Source of the DNA: Clostridium sp. CAG:411
GTDB taxonomy: Bacteria; Bacillota; Clostridia; Lachnospirales; Lachnospiraceae
NCBI GenBank assembly: GCA_000437275.1
Contig: FR899732.1
Coordinates: 50,405-99,119, forward strand
Reading direction: 5' to 3'
Length of the DNA stretch: 48,715 bases
Below, piece by piece: positions 1 through 8,630 of the stretch (positions are counted from its first letter, which is position 1; every line of letters begins with the position of its first letter). Both the position numbers and the translations under genes were made by a program. Under the pieces are notes generated by a model. The model was not told the origin of the DNA. It worked only from the letters and a program-made list of their open reading frames with translations, and did no database searches.

Positions 1-498
1 GCGGCAGCCGTAGCTGTGCATGGTAGAACAAGAGAGCAATACTATAGCGGACAGGCAGATTGGAATGTGATTCGAGAGGTAAAAGAAGCGGTGTCGATTC
101 CTGTGATTGGCAATGGAGATATATTCAAGCCTGAGGATGCAAAGCGGATGTTGGAGGAGACTGGTTGTGATGCGGTGATGCTTGCCAGAGGTGTGCGAGG
201 AAATCCATGGTTGTTTACCCAGACGAAAAGATATTTAGAAACAGGGGAACAGCTTCCAAAACCAGAAATTGGAGAAGTCATAGAGACGATTCTTCGTCAT
301 GCTAAAATGCAGGTTGCATTTAAAGGAGAATATCTTGGCATGCGTGAAATGAGAAAGCATGTAGCATGGTATACGACAGGTTATCCACAGTCAGCAAAAC
401 TTCGAGGAAAGATAAATGAGATAGAGAGTATTTCGGATTTACAATACTTGCTGGAGGATTATGCAAAACAATTCCACAATCCAGTTTCAGCAAGATAA
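1..498 (+). CDS. dusB: tRNA-dihydrouridine synthase, C-terminal part (5' end outside the window)
   Basis: This is the C-terminal half of a flavin-dependent tRNA-dihydrouridine synthase, which reduces uridines in the D-loop of tRNA using NADPH and FMN. The reading frame is open from base 1, so the gene begins upstream of the window. Visible family motifs are HGRTREQYYSG, which ends the substrate and catalytic region, then IPVIGNGDI and GCDAVMLARG, which form the phosphate-binding strands of the TIM barrel, then GNPWLF and the helical C-terminal domain. Only 15 bases separate its stop from the next start, so it is probably cotranscribed with pfp. Assignment to the DusB subfamily is likely from the VMLARGxxGNPW pattern common in Firmicutes, but the N-terminal half is not available to confirm it. 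Confidence 0.9.
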   Translation, partial: AAAVAVHGRTREQYYSGQADWNVIREVKEAVSIPVIGNGDIFKPEDAKRMLEETGCDAVMLARGVRGNPWLFTQTKRYLETGEQLPKPEIGEVIETILRHAKMQVAFKGEYLGMREMRKHVAWYTTGYPQSAKLRGKINEIESISDLQYLLEDYAKQFHNPVSAR

Positions 499-513
499 GA
501 TTGGAGGACAAAC

Positions 514-1743
514 ATGAAAGGAAATATTTTAGTAGGGCAATCAGGAGGACCAACTACGGTAATCAATGCCAGCTTAGCGGGTGTATTGAGTGCAGCGTTT
601 AATAGCGAAAAGATTGACACTGTGTATGGTATGGTAAATGGCATTCAAGGATTTATGGATGAGAATGTACTAAATCTTACCAAAGAGTTTAAGGGAAATG
701 AAAAAAAATTAGAACATCTTAGAGTTACTCCATCTATGTATTTAGGTTCTTGCCGTTACAAATTAAAGGACCCAAAGGAAGATTCCAGTGATTTAGAGCG
801 TGTATTTGAATTGATAAAAAAATATGAGATACGATATTTCCTTTATATTGGCGGAAACGATTCCATGGATACAGTAGACAAGGTATCCAGATATGCCAAG
901 GAAAGAAAGTATGATATAAAGGTGATTGGTATTCCAAAGACCATTGATAACGATTTGATGGAAATTGACCATACGCCAGGCTTTGGTTCCGCAGCCAAAT
1001 ATATTGCAACATCTATTTTGGAAATGTGTCATGACACTTACATCTATTACATGGAAAGTGTCCTTATTGTGGAGATTATGGGAAGAAATGCAGGCTGGCT
1101 GGCAGCTTCTTCTGTACTTGCCAGAAATGAATATAATGCAGCACCACATTTGATTTATCTTCCTGAGAGTGACTTTGACCAAGAACAGTTTATTGCAGAT
1201 ATTAAAGAGCAGTTTAAACATAGAAAACAGGTCATTGTGGCAGTATCGGAAGGTATTCATGACAAAAATGGAGAATATATTTCTGCCAAATCCACAAAGA
1301 CAGACCAATTTGGACATGTAATGCTCAGTGGAAATGGAAAATATCTGGAATCACTCGTACAGAAAGAAATTGGCTGTAAGGTGCGTTCGGTAGAGTTAAA
1401 TGTATTACAACGCTGTGCGGCGCATATTTCCTCCGCTACGGATGTTTCAGAGGCATTTCACTTAGGAGAAAAGGCAGTGGATGCAGTGCTAAATGGAAGA
1501 ACAGACGAAATGACTTCCTTACGAAGAATATCCAATGATCCATATCGAGTAGAATACATTACGGTTCCTGTATCAGAAGTTGCGAACAAAGAGAAAACAA
1601 TTCCAAGAGAATGGATTAATGAAGCGGGAAATGATGTGACACAAGAACTGATTGATTATTTACAACCATTGATTGAGGGAGAAGTAAAAGTAGAGTACAA
1701 CAAGGGAATACCAGACTACATTTTTAGAGATGTGGAAGTGTAG
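514..1743 (+). CDS. pfp: Diphosphate--fructose-6-phosphate 1-phosphotransferase (PPi-dependent phosphofructokinase)
   Basis: A 409-residue phosphofructokinase-family protein that converts fructose 6-phosphate and pyrophosphate to fructose 1,6-bisphosphate reversibly in cytoplasmic glycolysis and gluconeogenesis. The N-terminal glycine-rich GQSGGPTTVINASL loop, the GGNDSMDT segment and PKTIDNDL are visible. An Asp in GGND at the position where ATP-dependent enzymes have Gly (GGDGS-type), together with Lys in PKTIDND, is the established signature of PPi use. HTPGFGSAAKY and EIMGRNAGWLAA follow and contribute to the sugar-phosphate site. A GGAGG ribosome site lies at about 503-507, with a good spacing to ATG 514. 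It follows the dus gene by 15 bases, so the two are probably one transcript. No terminator stands directly after the stop; the first hairpin is at 1861-1895, beyond a strong new promoter. Confidence 0.93.
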   Translation: MKGNILVGQSGGPTTVINASLAGVLSAAFNSEKIDTVYGMVNGIQGFMDENVLNLTKEFKGNEKKLEHLRVTPSMYLGSCRYKLKDPKEDSSDLERVFELIKKYEIRYFLYIGGNDSMDTVDKVSRYAKERKYDIKVIGIPKTIDNDLMEIDHTPGFGSAAKYIATSILEMCHDTYIYYMESVLIVEIMGRNAGWLAASSVLARNEYNAAPHLIYLPESDFDQEQFIADIKEQFKHRKQVIVAVSEGIHDKNGEYISAKSTKTDQFGHVMLSGNGKYLESLVQKEIGCKVRSVELNVLQRCAAHISSATDVSEAFHLGEKAVDAVLNGRTDEMTSLRRISNDPYRVEYITVPVSEVANKEKTIPREWINEAGNDVTQELIDYLQPLIEGEVKVEYNKGIPDYIFRDVEV

Positions 1744-1804
1744 AAATTGCCTGTAAACTACAATCCCAAAGTAGTACATGGTAAAAGATGGCAAGAATAT
1801 TTTG

Positions 1805-1833
1805 TTGACATTAAAAAAAAGGGGTGCTATAAT
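1805..1833 (+). promoter_or_regulatory. Perfect consensus sigma-A promoter
   Basis: TTGACA (1805-1810) and TATAAT (1828-1833) are separated by exactly 17 bases, which matches the vegetative consensus fully. Transcription should start near 1840. The first structure made is the terminator hairpin at 1861-1895, so expression of the nitrilase gene at 2038 must involve readthrough or another start. Confidence 0.85.
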
Positions 1834-1860
1834 CCATCACATAAAGAGAGACAGACAAAG

Positions 1861-1895
1861 AGGTCGTAACACGTTAGAGTGTTGCGACCTTTTTC
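1861..1895 (+). terminator. Intrinsic terminator in the leader of the nitrilase gene (possible attenuator)
   Basis: A 12-bp stem (AGGTCGTAACAC at 1861-1872 with GTGTTGCGACCT at 1879-1890, one G-U pair) has a 6-base loop and a TTTTTC run. It lies about 20 bases after the predicted start of the promoter at 1805-1833 and 118 bases after the pfp stop. It could end pfp transcripts, attenuate the downstream gene, or do both. The rest of the leader (1896-2037) has small hairpins, for example CTTAC/GTAAG around 1930-1947 and GAGT/ACTC around 1947-1958, that match no riboswitch class I recognise. Confidence 0.7.
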
Positions 1896-2037
1896 TTTCT
1901 TTACGCGGAGGATGGGGATAGTCCATGCTTGCATGAGAACTTACCGTCTGCCGTAAGAGTAAAAACTCATAATCGTGTTTTTGTGAATGTGCACACACAA
2001 GAAGAAACGAACAGCAAAACGAAGGAGGAATAGAAGT

Positions 2038-4914
2038 ATGAAGAAATTCTATGAACATTCGGTTAAGAAAAAGATTGCTGCAATTGGTTTCGCATTTGCG
2101 GTAGCGATTTCGTCATTTGGTATGCCTGCGACAGCAGAGGCATATAGTGGTTTTAGTGGTGATTATAGCAGAAGTGAAAGATTGGCACAGCCAACCTCCA
2201 AGCATCAGTTTCAGAAGGATGAGTTGGGCGTAGTAAACTTTCAATCTGTTTATGGAGATAAGGAAGCAAATATTGCAAGTATGAAAAAATACATTGAAGA
2301 AGCACATCAAAAGGGAGTTAAGATTCTTCTCTTTCCAGAAATGTGTGTAACAGGTTATGTGTCATCCAGTGATCCAGACTCCGCAGCTTATAAATGGGCA
2401 GTAGAGAGTGCAGAGCCATTGGATGGACCAACACAGAAGATATTTGCAGAAATCGCAGATAAGGATGATATGTATATTATATATGGTGCAACACAGACCA
2501 TAGAGGGAGATAGCAAACATGCATATAACTCTGCTTTTGTTTGTTCTCCAGAAGGTGAGGTTACTGCATATCAGAAGATTACTCCAGTTGAAGGTAGCTG
2601 GTGTGTAGCAGGTGATACTCCCGTATTGATTGATGCAGGAGAATATGGAAAGATTGGTATTAGTATTTGTTATGATACCTATTCCACACCAGAGTTAGAG
2701 AGGTATTATGCAGCTATGGGATGTAACTTGTTATTAAACCCAACAGCATCTGGTGGCAACTGGTATTCCAGCAATGTAGCAGGATGGCAGGAATATTACA
2801 AGTTGCGTTTGGAAAGTGTGGCATCTCGTGATGGAATGACAATTTTAAGTTCAGACTTGGTAGATGACAGTGGAATGTCAGGCAATACTCCAGACGTATT
2901 TCCTGGTGGAAGTGTAATTTTACAGGGAGCATTTAATGGACCTATGTATTATGCAGGAGCAGATTGTGAAGCAGGAAGTGTAGAAGAAGATGCCAATATT
3001 GTAATTGAGCAAAAAGGGCTTTTAACAAACGGAAAGGCATTGACCGCATCTTCAGGAAGTACTTGTAGCAATGCAGATTTCAATCCTGAATTATATGCAC
3101 AGCTATATAAGGATATAGCAGAAATGAAAACCATTGGAGTGACTTCGGCAGCAGTAACAAGTGGTCCAAATGTTGCAGTTGTAAATATGACAGGATACTG
3201 GGGAAATAAGAAAAAGACATTAGAAAAGATGGTTTCTTATATAGAAGAAGCTGCGGCTAAAAATGTGGATATGATCGTATTCCCAGAAACAGTACTTTCA
3301 GGATACGGCTATGTAGAACCGGAAAAGGACCCATTTTATCAGAAATATGGAGTATCTATGCAGGTTGCTACAGCAGAAACCATTCCAGGAGCAAGTACAA
3401 ATTATTTGAGTGAATATGCAAAAAAATATGGTATGTATATTATTTTTGGTATGACAGAAAAGGATGAAGCAGGCAAGATTTACGAGGCAAATAATTATGA
3501 GAAGCATGCGGAAAAGGTATACAATTCCGCCGCAATCCTTTATCCAGATGGAACGATTGACTCCTATCAGAAGATACATAGAGCAGGGTTGGAAACACAG
3601 TGGTCCGTATGTGGTACTACTCCAAAGATTATAAACACGAAATGGGGTAAGATTGGTATTGACATTTGTCGTGATGGACATTTTTATCCAGAACTTGGAA
3701 GATATTATGCAGCCATGGGATGTACCATGTTTGTACACCCAACCGCAACAACAGGAAATGCTTGGTATCGTGCAACTAGAATTGGTTCCTATACGGACCG
3801 TGATGGCATGGCAGCGATTACGTGTAACCTGTTAGGTGGAGATGGTATTTATAACGCAGATGGAAGTTATGATCCAAAAGATGTAGAAGGAAACTTTGAC
3901 GAAGAAGGAAACTTTATTGGAGGAACAACTATTCCAGATATTATTTACAATCAGAAGGAAGTAGAGAATGATCCATATTGGAATAGTAAGAACTGGCTTG
4001 GTTCTGGCGGTATCTTTAATAGTACAAGTTTGATTATTACAAAGGGTTCTACAAGTGGATTAAAGCCATCCCCTAGATTGAATTATAATGGTACCGGTTC
4101 TGCCTCAGAAGGTTTTGCCAAGAGAGGAAAGACCAGTCCATTAGGACTTGAAATTGCAAAAATGGATTTGACAGGTTGTGGTTTCCGACCATCTAGTCAG
4201 ACATTTCATCCATCTTTATTCTCTAAGATGTATGATAAACTGGCAGTATTGTATCGTGGAGGATATACATCCCTTTATGGAAAAGATGCAATTAAGGAAC
4301 CAGTAACCATTGACCTTACAACAGGTGCAGCAGTAACGGCAACACCAGAGGTAACAACGACACCAAGCGTTACAACAAGTCCAGCAGTAACAGCGACACC
4401 AACAGTAACTCCAACGGTAACACCAGTTGTCACAGCAACACCAACAGTAACAGCAACACCTAGTGTGGCACCTGTAGCAGGTACAAAACTTACGGACCGT
4501 AAGACAAAGGCAGTCTATAAGGTAACAAAGAAAAATGCAACCGTTACCTATGTAAAGACAACGGATACAAAGGCAACAACCATTAAAATTCCAGATAAGG
4601 TTAAGATTCATGGAATAACTTACAAAGTTACAGCAATAGCAGCAAAGGCGTTCAAAAATAACAAGAAGATTACCACAGTAACAATAGGAAAGAATGTTAC
4701 TACAATTGGAGCCTCTGCGTTCCAGGGTTGCAAGAACTTAAAGAAGATTACCATTTCTACAACAGGATTAAAGAAAAAGTCTGTAGGAAGTAAGGCATTT
4801 AAGGGAATCAACAGTAAGGCAGTCATTAAGGTGCCTGCAAAGAAACTGGTAGCATATAAGAAGATCGTAAAGCAGGCAGGCATCGGAAGTAAGGTAGTTG
4901 TTAAGAAGTTGTAA
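2038..4914 (+). CDS. Secreted tandem carbon-nitrogen hydrolase (double nitrilase domain) with LRR_5 C-terminus
   Basis: A 958-residue exported protein. Residues 1-35 are a signal peptide with a Lys-rich start, a hydrophobic core and an ATAEA cleavage site. Two complete nitrilase-superfamily domains follow, at about 60-365 and 375-680. Each has the Glu-Lys-Cys triad: E101 in LLFPEM, K180 in AYQKI and C211 in SICYD; then E417 in VFPET, K512 in SYQKI and C544 in DICRD. A Thr/Pro repeat linker (about 765-815) leads to a Lys-rich BspA-like leucine-rich region (LRR_5 type, about 820-958), typical of cell-surface proteins of gut Clostridia. The family hydrolyses nitriles, amides or carbamoyl groups; the substrate is unknown. 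ATG 2038 is chosen over 1987 because AAGGAGG lies just before it and it begins the signal peptide. Neighbours give no pathway clue. Confidence 0.88.
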   Translation: MKKFYEHSVKKKIAAIGFAFAVAISSFGMPATAEAYSGFSGDYSRSERLAQPTSKHQFQKDELGVVNFQSVYGDKEANIASMKKYIEEAHQKGVKILLFPEMCVTGYVSSSDPDSAAYKWAVESAEPLDGPTQKIFAEIADKDDMYIIYGATQTIEGDSKHAYNSAFVCSPEGEVTAYQKITPVEGSWCVAGDTPVLIDAGEYGKIGISICYDTYSTPELERYYAAMGCNLLLNPTASGGNWYSSNVAGWQEYYKLRLESVASRDGMTILSSDLVDDSGMSGNTPDVFPGGSVILQGAFNGPMYYAGADCEAGSVEEDANIVIEQKGLLTNGKALTASSGSTCSNADFNPELYAQLYKDIAEMKTIGVTSAAVTSGPNVAVVNMTGYWGNKKKTLEKMVSYIEEAAAKNVDMIVFPETVLSGYGYVEPEKDPFYQKYGVSMQVATAETIPGASTNYLSEYAKKYGMYIIFGMTEKDEAGKIYEANNYEKHAEKVYNSAAILYPDGTIDSYQKIHRAGLETQWSVCGTTPKIINTKWGKIGIDICRDGHFYPELGRYYAAMGCTMFVHPTATTGNAWYRATRIGSYTDRDGMAAITCNLLGGDGIYNADGSYDPKDVEGNFDEEGNFIGGTTIPDIIYNQKEVENDPYWNSKNWLGSGGIFNSTSLIITKGSTSGLKPSPRLNYNGTGSASEGFAKRGKTSPLGLEIAKMDLTGCGFRPSSQTFHPSLFSKMYDKLAVLYRGGYTSLYGKDAIKEPVTIDLTTGAAVTATPEVTTTPSVTTSPAVTATPTVTPTVTPVVTATPTVTATPSVAPVAGTKLTDRKTKAVYKVTKKNATVTYVKTTDTKATTIKIPDKVKIHGITYKVTAIAAKAFKNNKKITTVTIGKNVTTIGASAFQGCKNLKKITISTTGLKKKSVGSKAFKGINSKAVIKVPAKKLVAYKKIVKQAGIGSKVVVKKL

Positions 4915-4933
4915 TAAAAATATAAATTCACTT

Positions 4934-4970
4934 AAATATCCAGTAGGAAACATCCTACTGGATATTTTTC
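4934..4970 (+). terminator. Intrinsic terminator after the nitrilase gene
   Basis: A perfect 15-bp stem (4934-4948 with 4953-4967) with loop AACA and a T-run begins 20 bases after the stop codon. Confidence 0.9.
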
Positions 4971-5086
4971 TTTATAGAAAAAGCGTTTATTCTATTGGAG
5001 AAAAGAAAAAATGTTACAAGAGTATGAAGTAATTTACGCTTTGTTTGTACAATATTCCTAAATTTTAGAAGAAAAGCAATTTCTGT

Positions 5087-5115
5087 TTGCAATTTCAGTA
5101 GTTATAGTGTATTAT
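5087..5115 (+). promoter_or_regulatory. Likely sigma-A promoter of asd
   Basis: TTGCAA (5087-5092), a 17-base spacer and TATTAT (5110-5115) predict a start near 5122. The 70-base leader contains an 8-bp stem, AAATGTAC (5131-5138) with GTACATTT (5154-5161), of unknown role. No lysine riboswitch features are visible. Confidence 0.6.
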
Positions 5116-5191
5116 TTTTACCAGACGGACAAATGTACGCGGTAAAAGGACATGTACATTTCAAATAAAACAGAGAAAGAGGTAATTTAGA

Positions 5192-6277
5192 ATGAGCGAT
5201 AAGTTAAAAGTAGGTATTCTTGGTGGAACAGGTATGGTAGGACAGAGATTCATTGCATTATTGGAAAATCATCCTTGGTTTGAGGTGACAACCATTGCTG
5301 CAAGCCCAAGAAGTGCAGGAAAGACCTATGAGGAAGCAGTAGGAGGTCGTTGGAAGATGGACACTCCAATGCCAGAGGCTGTGAAAAAGATCATCGTTCA
5401 CAACGTAAACGAAGTAGAAGAAGTTGCTTCTACCGTAGATTTTGTATTTAGTGCAGTGGATATGTCTAAGGACGAGATTAAGGCAATCGAAGAAGCATAT
5501 GCAAAGACAGAGACACCAGTTGTTTCAAACAACAGTGCACATAGATGGACACCAGATGTTCCTATGGTTGTACCTGAAATCAACCCTGAACATTTTGATG
5601 TTATTGAATTCCAGAAAAAGAGACTTGGAACAAAGAGAGGTTTTGTAGCTGTTAAGCCTAACTGCTCTATCCAGAGTTATGCACCAGTTCTTACAGCATG
5701 GAAAGAATTTGAGCCATATGAAGTAGTAGCTACCACATATCAGGCTATTTCAGGAGCAGGTAAGACATTTAAAGATTGGCCAGAGATGGAAGGTAACATC
5801 ATTCCATTTATCGGTGGTGAGGAAGAAAAATCAGAGCAGGAACCACTTAGAATCTGGGGTAAAATTGAAGATGGCGTAATTAAGAAGGCAGACGACGTAA
5901 AGATTACTTGCCAGTGTATTCGTGTACCTGTATTAAATGGACATACAGCCGCTGTATTTGTTAAGTTCAGAAAGAACCCAACAAAGGAACAGTTAGTTGA
6001 AAAATTAGTAAACTTCAAGGGACTTCCACAGGAATTAGATCTTCCAAGTGCTCCAAAGCAGTTTATTCAGGTTATGGAAGAGGAAAATCGTCCTCAGGTT
6101 GCATTAGATGTAGATTATGAAAATGGTATGGGTATCTCTGTTGGACGTATTCGTGAAGATAGTATCTATGACTGGAAGTTTGTAGGATTATCACACAATA
6201 CTGTTCGTGGTGCTGCAGGTGGAGCTGTGCTTTGTGCAGAAACATTAAAAGCAAAAGGATATATTACAAAGAAATAA
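5192..6277 (+). CDS. asd: Aspartate-semialdehyde dehydrogenase, archaeal/fungal-type subfamily
   Basis: A 361-residue enzyme that reduces aspartyl-4-phosphate to aspartate semialdehyde with NADPH, the branch point to lysine and diaminopimelate, methionine and threonine. The N-terminus has the nucleotide-binding loop GILGGTGMVGQRF. The catalytic cysteine is in VKPNCSIQ and the following ISGAGKTF segment is typical. NSAHRW and the EPLRIWGKI and LNGHTAAVF segments match the longer subfamily found in archaea, fungi and many Clostridia rather than the E. coli or B. subtilis type. The ribosome site AGAAAGAGG precedes ATG 5192. It is a single-gene transcript between its own promoter and a terminator, with no dap genes adjacent. 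Confidence 0.93.
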   Translation: MSDKLKVGILGGTGMVGQRFIALLENHPWFEVTTIAASPRSAGKTYEEAVGGRWKMDTPMPEAVKKIIVHNVNEVEEVASTVDFVFSAVDMSKDEIKAIEEAYAKTETPVVSNNSAHRWTPDVPMVVPEINPEHFDVIEFQKKRLGTKRGFVAVKPNCSIQSYAPVLTAWKEFEPYEVVATTYQAISGAGKTFKDWPEMEGNIIPFIGGEEEKSEQEPLRIWGKIEDGVIKKADDVKITCQCIRVPVLNGHTAAVFVKFRKNPTKEQLVEKLVNFKGLPQELDLPSAPKQFIQVMEEENRPQVALDVDYENGMGISVGRIREDSIYDWKFVGLSHNTVRGAAGGAVLCAETLKAKGYITKK

Positions 6278-6298
6278 TGATTGCGAATAGCATAAAGA

Positions 6299-6330
6299 GG
6301 GATTGTTACATTTGTAACAATCCTTTTTTT
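6299..6330 (+). terminator. Intrinsic terminator after asd
   Basis: GGATTGTTACA (6300-6310) pairs with TGTAACAATCC (6313-6323), followed by a run of seven T. Confidence 0.9.
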
Positions 6331-6510
6331 GCTTTTTTATAGGAAAAGATATGTGAAGATACAAATAGTTTTGCAAAACAGCAGAAAATTTTAAAAATGC
6401 ACACAAAATGTGTAGTAGTAATAATTTCTACACTATTACCAAAATTGGTACAATAAATAACAAAAAAAATGTGAATATTACAAAAATATAAAAAAAATAG
6501 TGCAAATATG

Positions 6511-6539
6511 TTGCAAAAATAAAAATTGTTCCATATAAT
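6511..6539 (+). promoter_or_regulatory. Sigma-A promoter of the starch-binding protein gene
   Basis: TTGCAA (6511-6516), a 17-base spacer and a perfect TATAAT (6534-6539) lie 52 bases before the start codon. The AT-rich stretch from 6331 to here holds no gene. Confidence 0.7.
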
Positions 6540-6591
6540 TGCTTTTGGAACAAAATAAAACAAACTTTTTAGCAGAAGTGGGAGGAAAAAC

Positions 6592-7914
6592 ATGAAAAGT
6601 TTAAAGAAGGTATTTGCATTTTTACTTTCACTTGCAGTGGTAATTGGAATTTTTGCCAATGCAGGATTGGAAATTAATGCTAATACAAACAACACAGTAA
6701 CCGTATATTATAGCAGTTCATGGAATCAAGCCTATATTCATTATAGACAGGCAGATGGTACATGGACAAACGTACCAGGAGAAAAGATGAGCAAGTCATC
6801 TGAAGTAAATGGTTACAATTGGAAAGCTACAATTAACTTAGGAAACAATAGTAGCACACAGGTATGTTTCAATGATGGAAATAATAACTGGGATAGCCGT
6901 AACGCACAGAACTACACTGTTTCAAAGGGAAGCTACGGAATAAAAAATGGAACAGTAACATCTGTTGCTGCACCAACAGCTACACCAACTGCAACACCAG
7001 AGTTATTCACTTGTGACTTTGATATGAATGTAACATCTCCACAATTCGTTGGAACAACAGTTCATTTCACAGGATATGAGTACGATATGCCATATCATAT
7101 GTATAATAACTTTATGTATGTGATTCATAAGCAGGGAGCAGATGCTGCAAATGACAAGTATATTTCTGCATACAAAGATTACGCATCAGGTAAAACTTGC
7201 TATACAGCAAGCCATGAGTTTACAGAAGCAGGAACTTATGAAGTTACTTTTAAGGCAATGCAGTATTCAGGATATACAGCTACAAAGACTAAGACTATTG
7301 TAATTAACAACAAGCAGGAAGAGAAGACATTATATTTCAGCAATTATTATTCAAAATGGGATAAGGTATATGCCTATGTATGGAACAACAATTCAGATGC
7401 AAAAGTATTTGAAGCAAAAGTTTATGATAAAATGGCAAAGGTATATGAAGTAACAATTGTAGGAAATTATAAAAATATTTTATTTAAGAATACAAAAGAT
7501 GGTTGGGATATGCAGACAGCCGATTTAGTAATCCCAACGGATCGTAAAAATTGTTTTAGTGCTAATAATACCGAAAACAGAACAAATGGTTATTGGTATG
7601 AGTATACAGATAAAGCATTTAGTTGTACATTGACAATTCAGCAGTCATCTCCTCAAAACGTTGGAACTGCAATTTCATTATTTGGTGAACCTGGTAAAGA
7701 TATGCCAGGACATAGATATAATAATTACTATTTTATAGTTCATAAACAGGGAACAAATGAAAATCAGGATAAGCGAATTGCTGCAACACCTGCAACAGGT
7801 GGTCATACAGCTACTTGGGAGCCTACAGAAGCAGGAACCTATGAAGTATCTTATTGTGCATCAAATTACGCTGGCTATACAGCAGTAGATACAAAGACAT
7901 TTGTAATTAGATAA
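6592..7914 (+). CDS. Secreted non-catalytic starch-binding protein (CBM25-like and CBM26-like modules)
   Basis: A 440-residue exported protein with a signal peptide (about 1-30). Modules in order: a CBM25-like starch-binding module (about 36-124; YYSSSWNQAYIHY, VCFNDGNNNWDSRN and a terminal GIKNGTVTS), a short TPTATP linker, a beta-sandwich module (about 138-238, ending EAGTYEVTF), a CBM26-like module (about 245-340; LYFSN, WDKVYAYVWN, NILFKNT, MQTADL) and a second beta module (about 342-440). The Trp and Tyr residues that stack on alpha-glucan in these families are present. No hydrolase domain or sortase motif is seen, so it probably acts as a scaffold or adhesin for starch. All its modules recur in the papain-family protease at the other end of the window (44555-48220). 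GGGAGG precedes the ATG. Confidence 0.8.
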   Translation: MKSLKKVFAFLLSLAVVIGIFANAGLEINANTNNTVTVYYSSSWNQAYIHYRQADGTWTNVPGEKMSKSSEVNGYNWKATINLGNNSSTQVCFNDGNNNWDSRNAQNYTVSKGSYGIKNGTVTSVAAPTATPTATPELFTCDFDMNVTSPQFVGTTVHFTGYEYDMPYHMYNNFMYVIHKQGADAANDKYISAYKDYASGKTCYTASHEFTEAGTYEVTFKAMQYSGYTATKTKTIVINNKQEEKTLYFSNYYSKWDKVYAYVWNNNSDAKVFEAKVYDKMAKVYEVTIVGNYKNILFKNTKDGWDMQTADLVIPTDRKNCFSANNTENRTNGYWYEYTDKAFSCTLTIQQSSPQNVGTAISLFGEPGKDMPGHRYNNYYFIVHKQGTNENQDKRIAATPATGGHTATWEPTEAGTYEVSYCASNYAGYTAVDTKTFVIR

Positions 7915-7939
7915 TAGAATACAAGTCTCACAAATTTGA

Positions 7940-7968
7940 AAGGGTGTGCATTTGCACATCCTTTTTTC
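7940..7968 (+). terminator. Intrinsic terminator after the starch-binding protein gene
   Basis: GGGTGTGCA pairs with TGCACATCC (one G-U pair), followed by TTTTTT. Confidence 0.85.
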
Positions 7969-8111
7969 TATACAAAGGTTTCCTCTATGTCCCTTATTTG
8001 TAACCTTTTTTTCAAACATACATATATTGAGAGTATGGTGACGTGTGTAACCAATGAGTTTAAACAATAGGTTATGAACATGTCTGAATATGTAGAAAAG
8101 GAGCCACAGGC

Positions 8112-8630
8112 ATGAAGGAATGTTGTAATGCTTATAATGAGCAAAATCGATGGGAAAACAGACGATGTGTAAACCCAAATGCAAATCAATGTGGATCGAG
8201 TGGAAATGGAATGATGCACAGTGGATGTTCTACGAACAGAGAAAATATGGGATGTCAGTCAAGGGGACAAAGAATGGCTGGTAGAATGCCTCAGCAGCAA
8301 GGTTCTATGAGATGTGGAATGGAAAAGAAGCAAAGTGAATGCGCAGGCAACAGACAAAACGACTGTCATACAGGAGCAGGAAAGACTTCCTGTGAGACTC
8401 CAAAGGGTGGATGTGGTTGTTGCAAAGAAAAAGAAATGAATCCCGCATGTCGTAGAGACATCAGACCAGTTGATGAAATGAATCCTGGTATGGGCTATGT
8501 ACCATGGCAAAATTTTGAAAACTTGTTTGATACTTGCGAGGGCTTTCAAAATGGAAGTATCTTTAAAGATTTAGTATTTCCATTTCTGGGAAGACCGCTT
8601 CATTGTGAGAGGAGGATGAATCGTCGATGA
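8112..8630 (+). CDS. cotJA: CotJA-like spore coat protein with a Cys/Gly/Met-rich N-terminal extension
   Basis: A 172-residue protein whose last 45 residues (GMGYVPWQNFENLFDTCEGF and GSIFKDLVFPFLGRP) match the short CotJA family, a component of the inner spore coat. The usual family length is about 70-80 residues. Here roughly 125 residues are added at the N-terminus, rich in Cys, Gly, Met, Asn and Gln, with GCGCCKEKE near residue 105; this part looks disordered and able to cross-link or bind metal. AAGGAG precedes ATG 8112. It overlaps cotJB by 4 bases, so the genes are translationally coupled. Expression in the mother cell by a sporulation sigma factor is expected; CATACATA at 8017-8024 is a weak sigma-E-like -10 candidate without a clear -35. 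Confidence 0.8.
   Translation: MKECCNAYNEQNRWENRRCVNPNANQCGSSGNGMMHSGCSTNRENMGCQSRGQRMAGRMPQQQGSMRCGMEKKQSECAGNRQNDCHTGAGKTSCETPKGGCGCCKEKEMNPACRRDIRPVDEMNPGMGYVPWQNFENLFDTCEGFQNGSIFKDLVFPFLGRPLHCERRMNRR

Noticed and set aside
1987..2037. Upstream in-frame start of the nitrilase gene at ATG 1987
   Set aside because: The extra 17 residues are basic and include the ribosome site AAGGAGG of the better start at 2038.
4216..4611. Cys/Trp-rich minus-strand ORF of 131 residues
   Set aside because: It is the reverse of the Thr/Pro repeat linker of the nitrilase gene. The odd composition is a shadow of that repeat, and there is no ribosome site.
5087..5191. Lysine riboswitch upstream of asd
   Set aside because: The leader is only about 70 bases and has one 8-bp hairpin; the five-helix lysine riboswitch does not fit.
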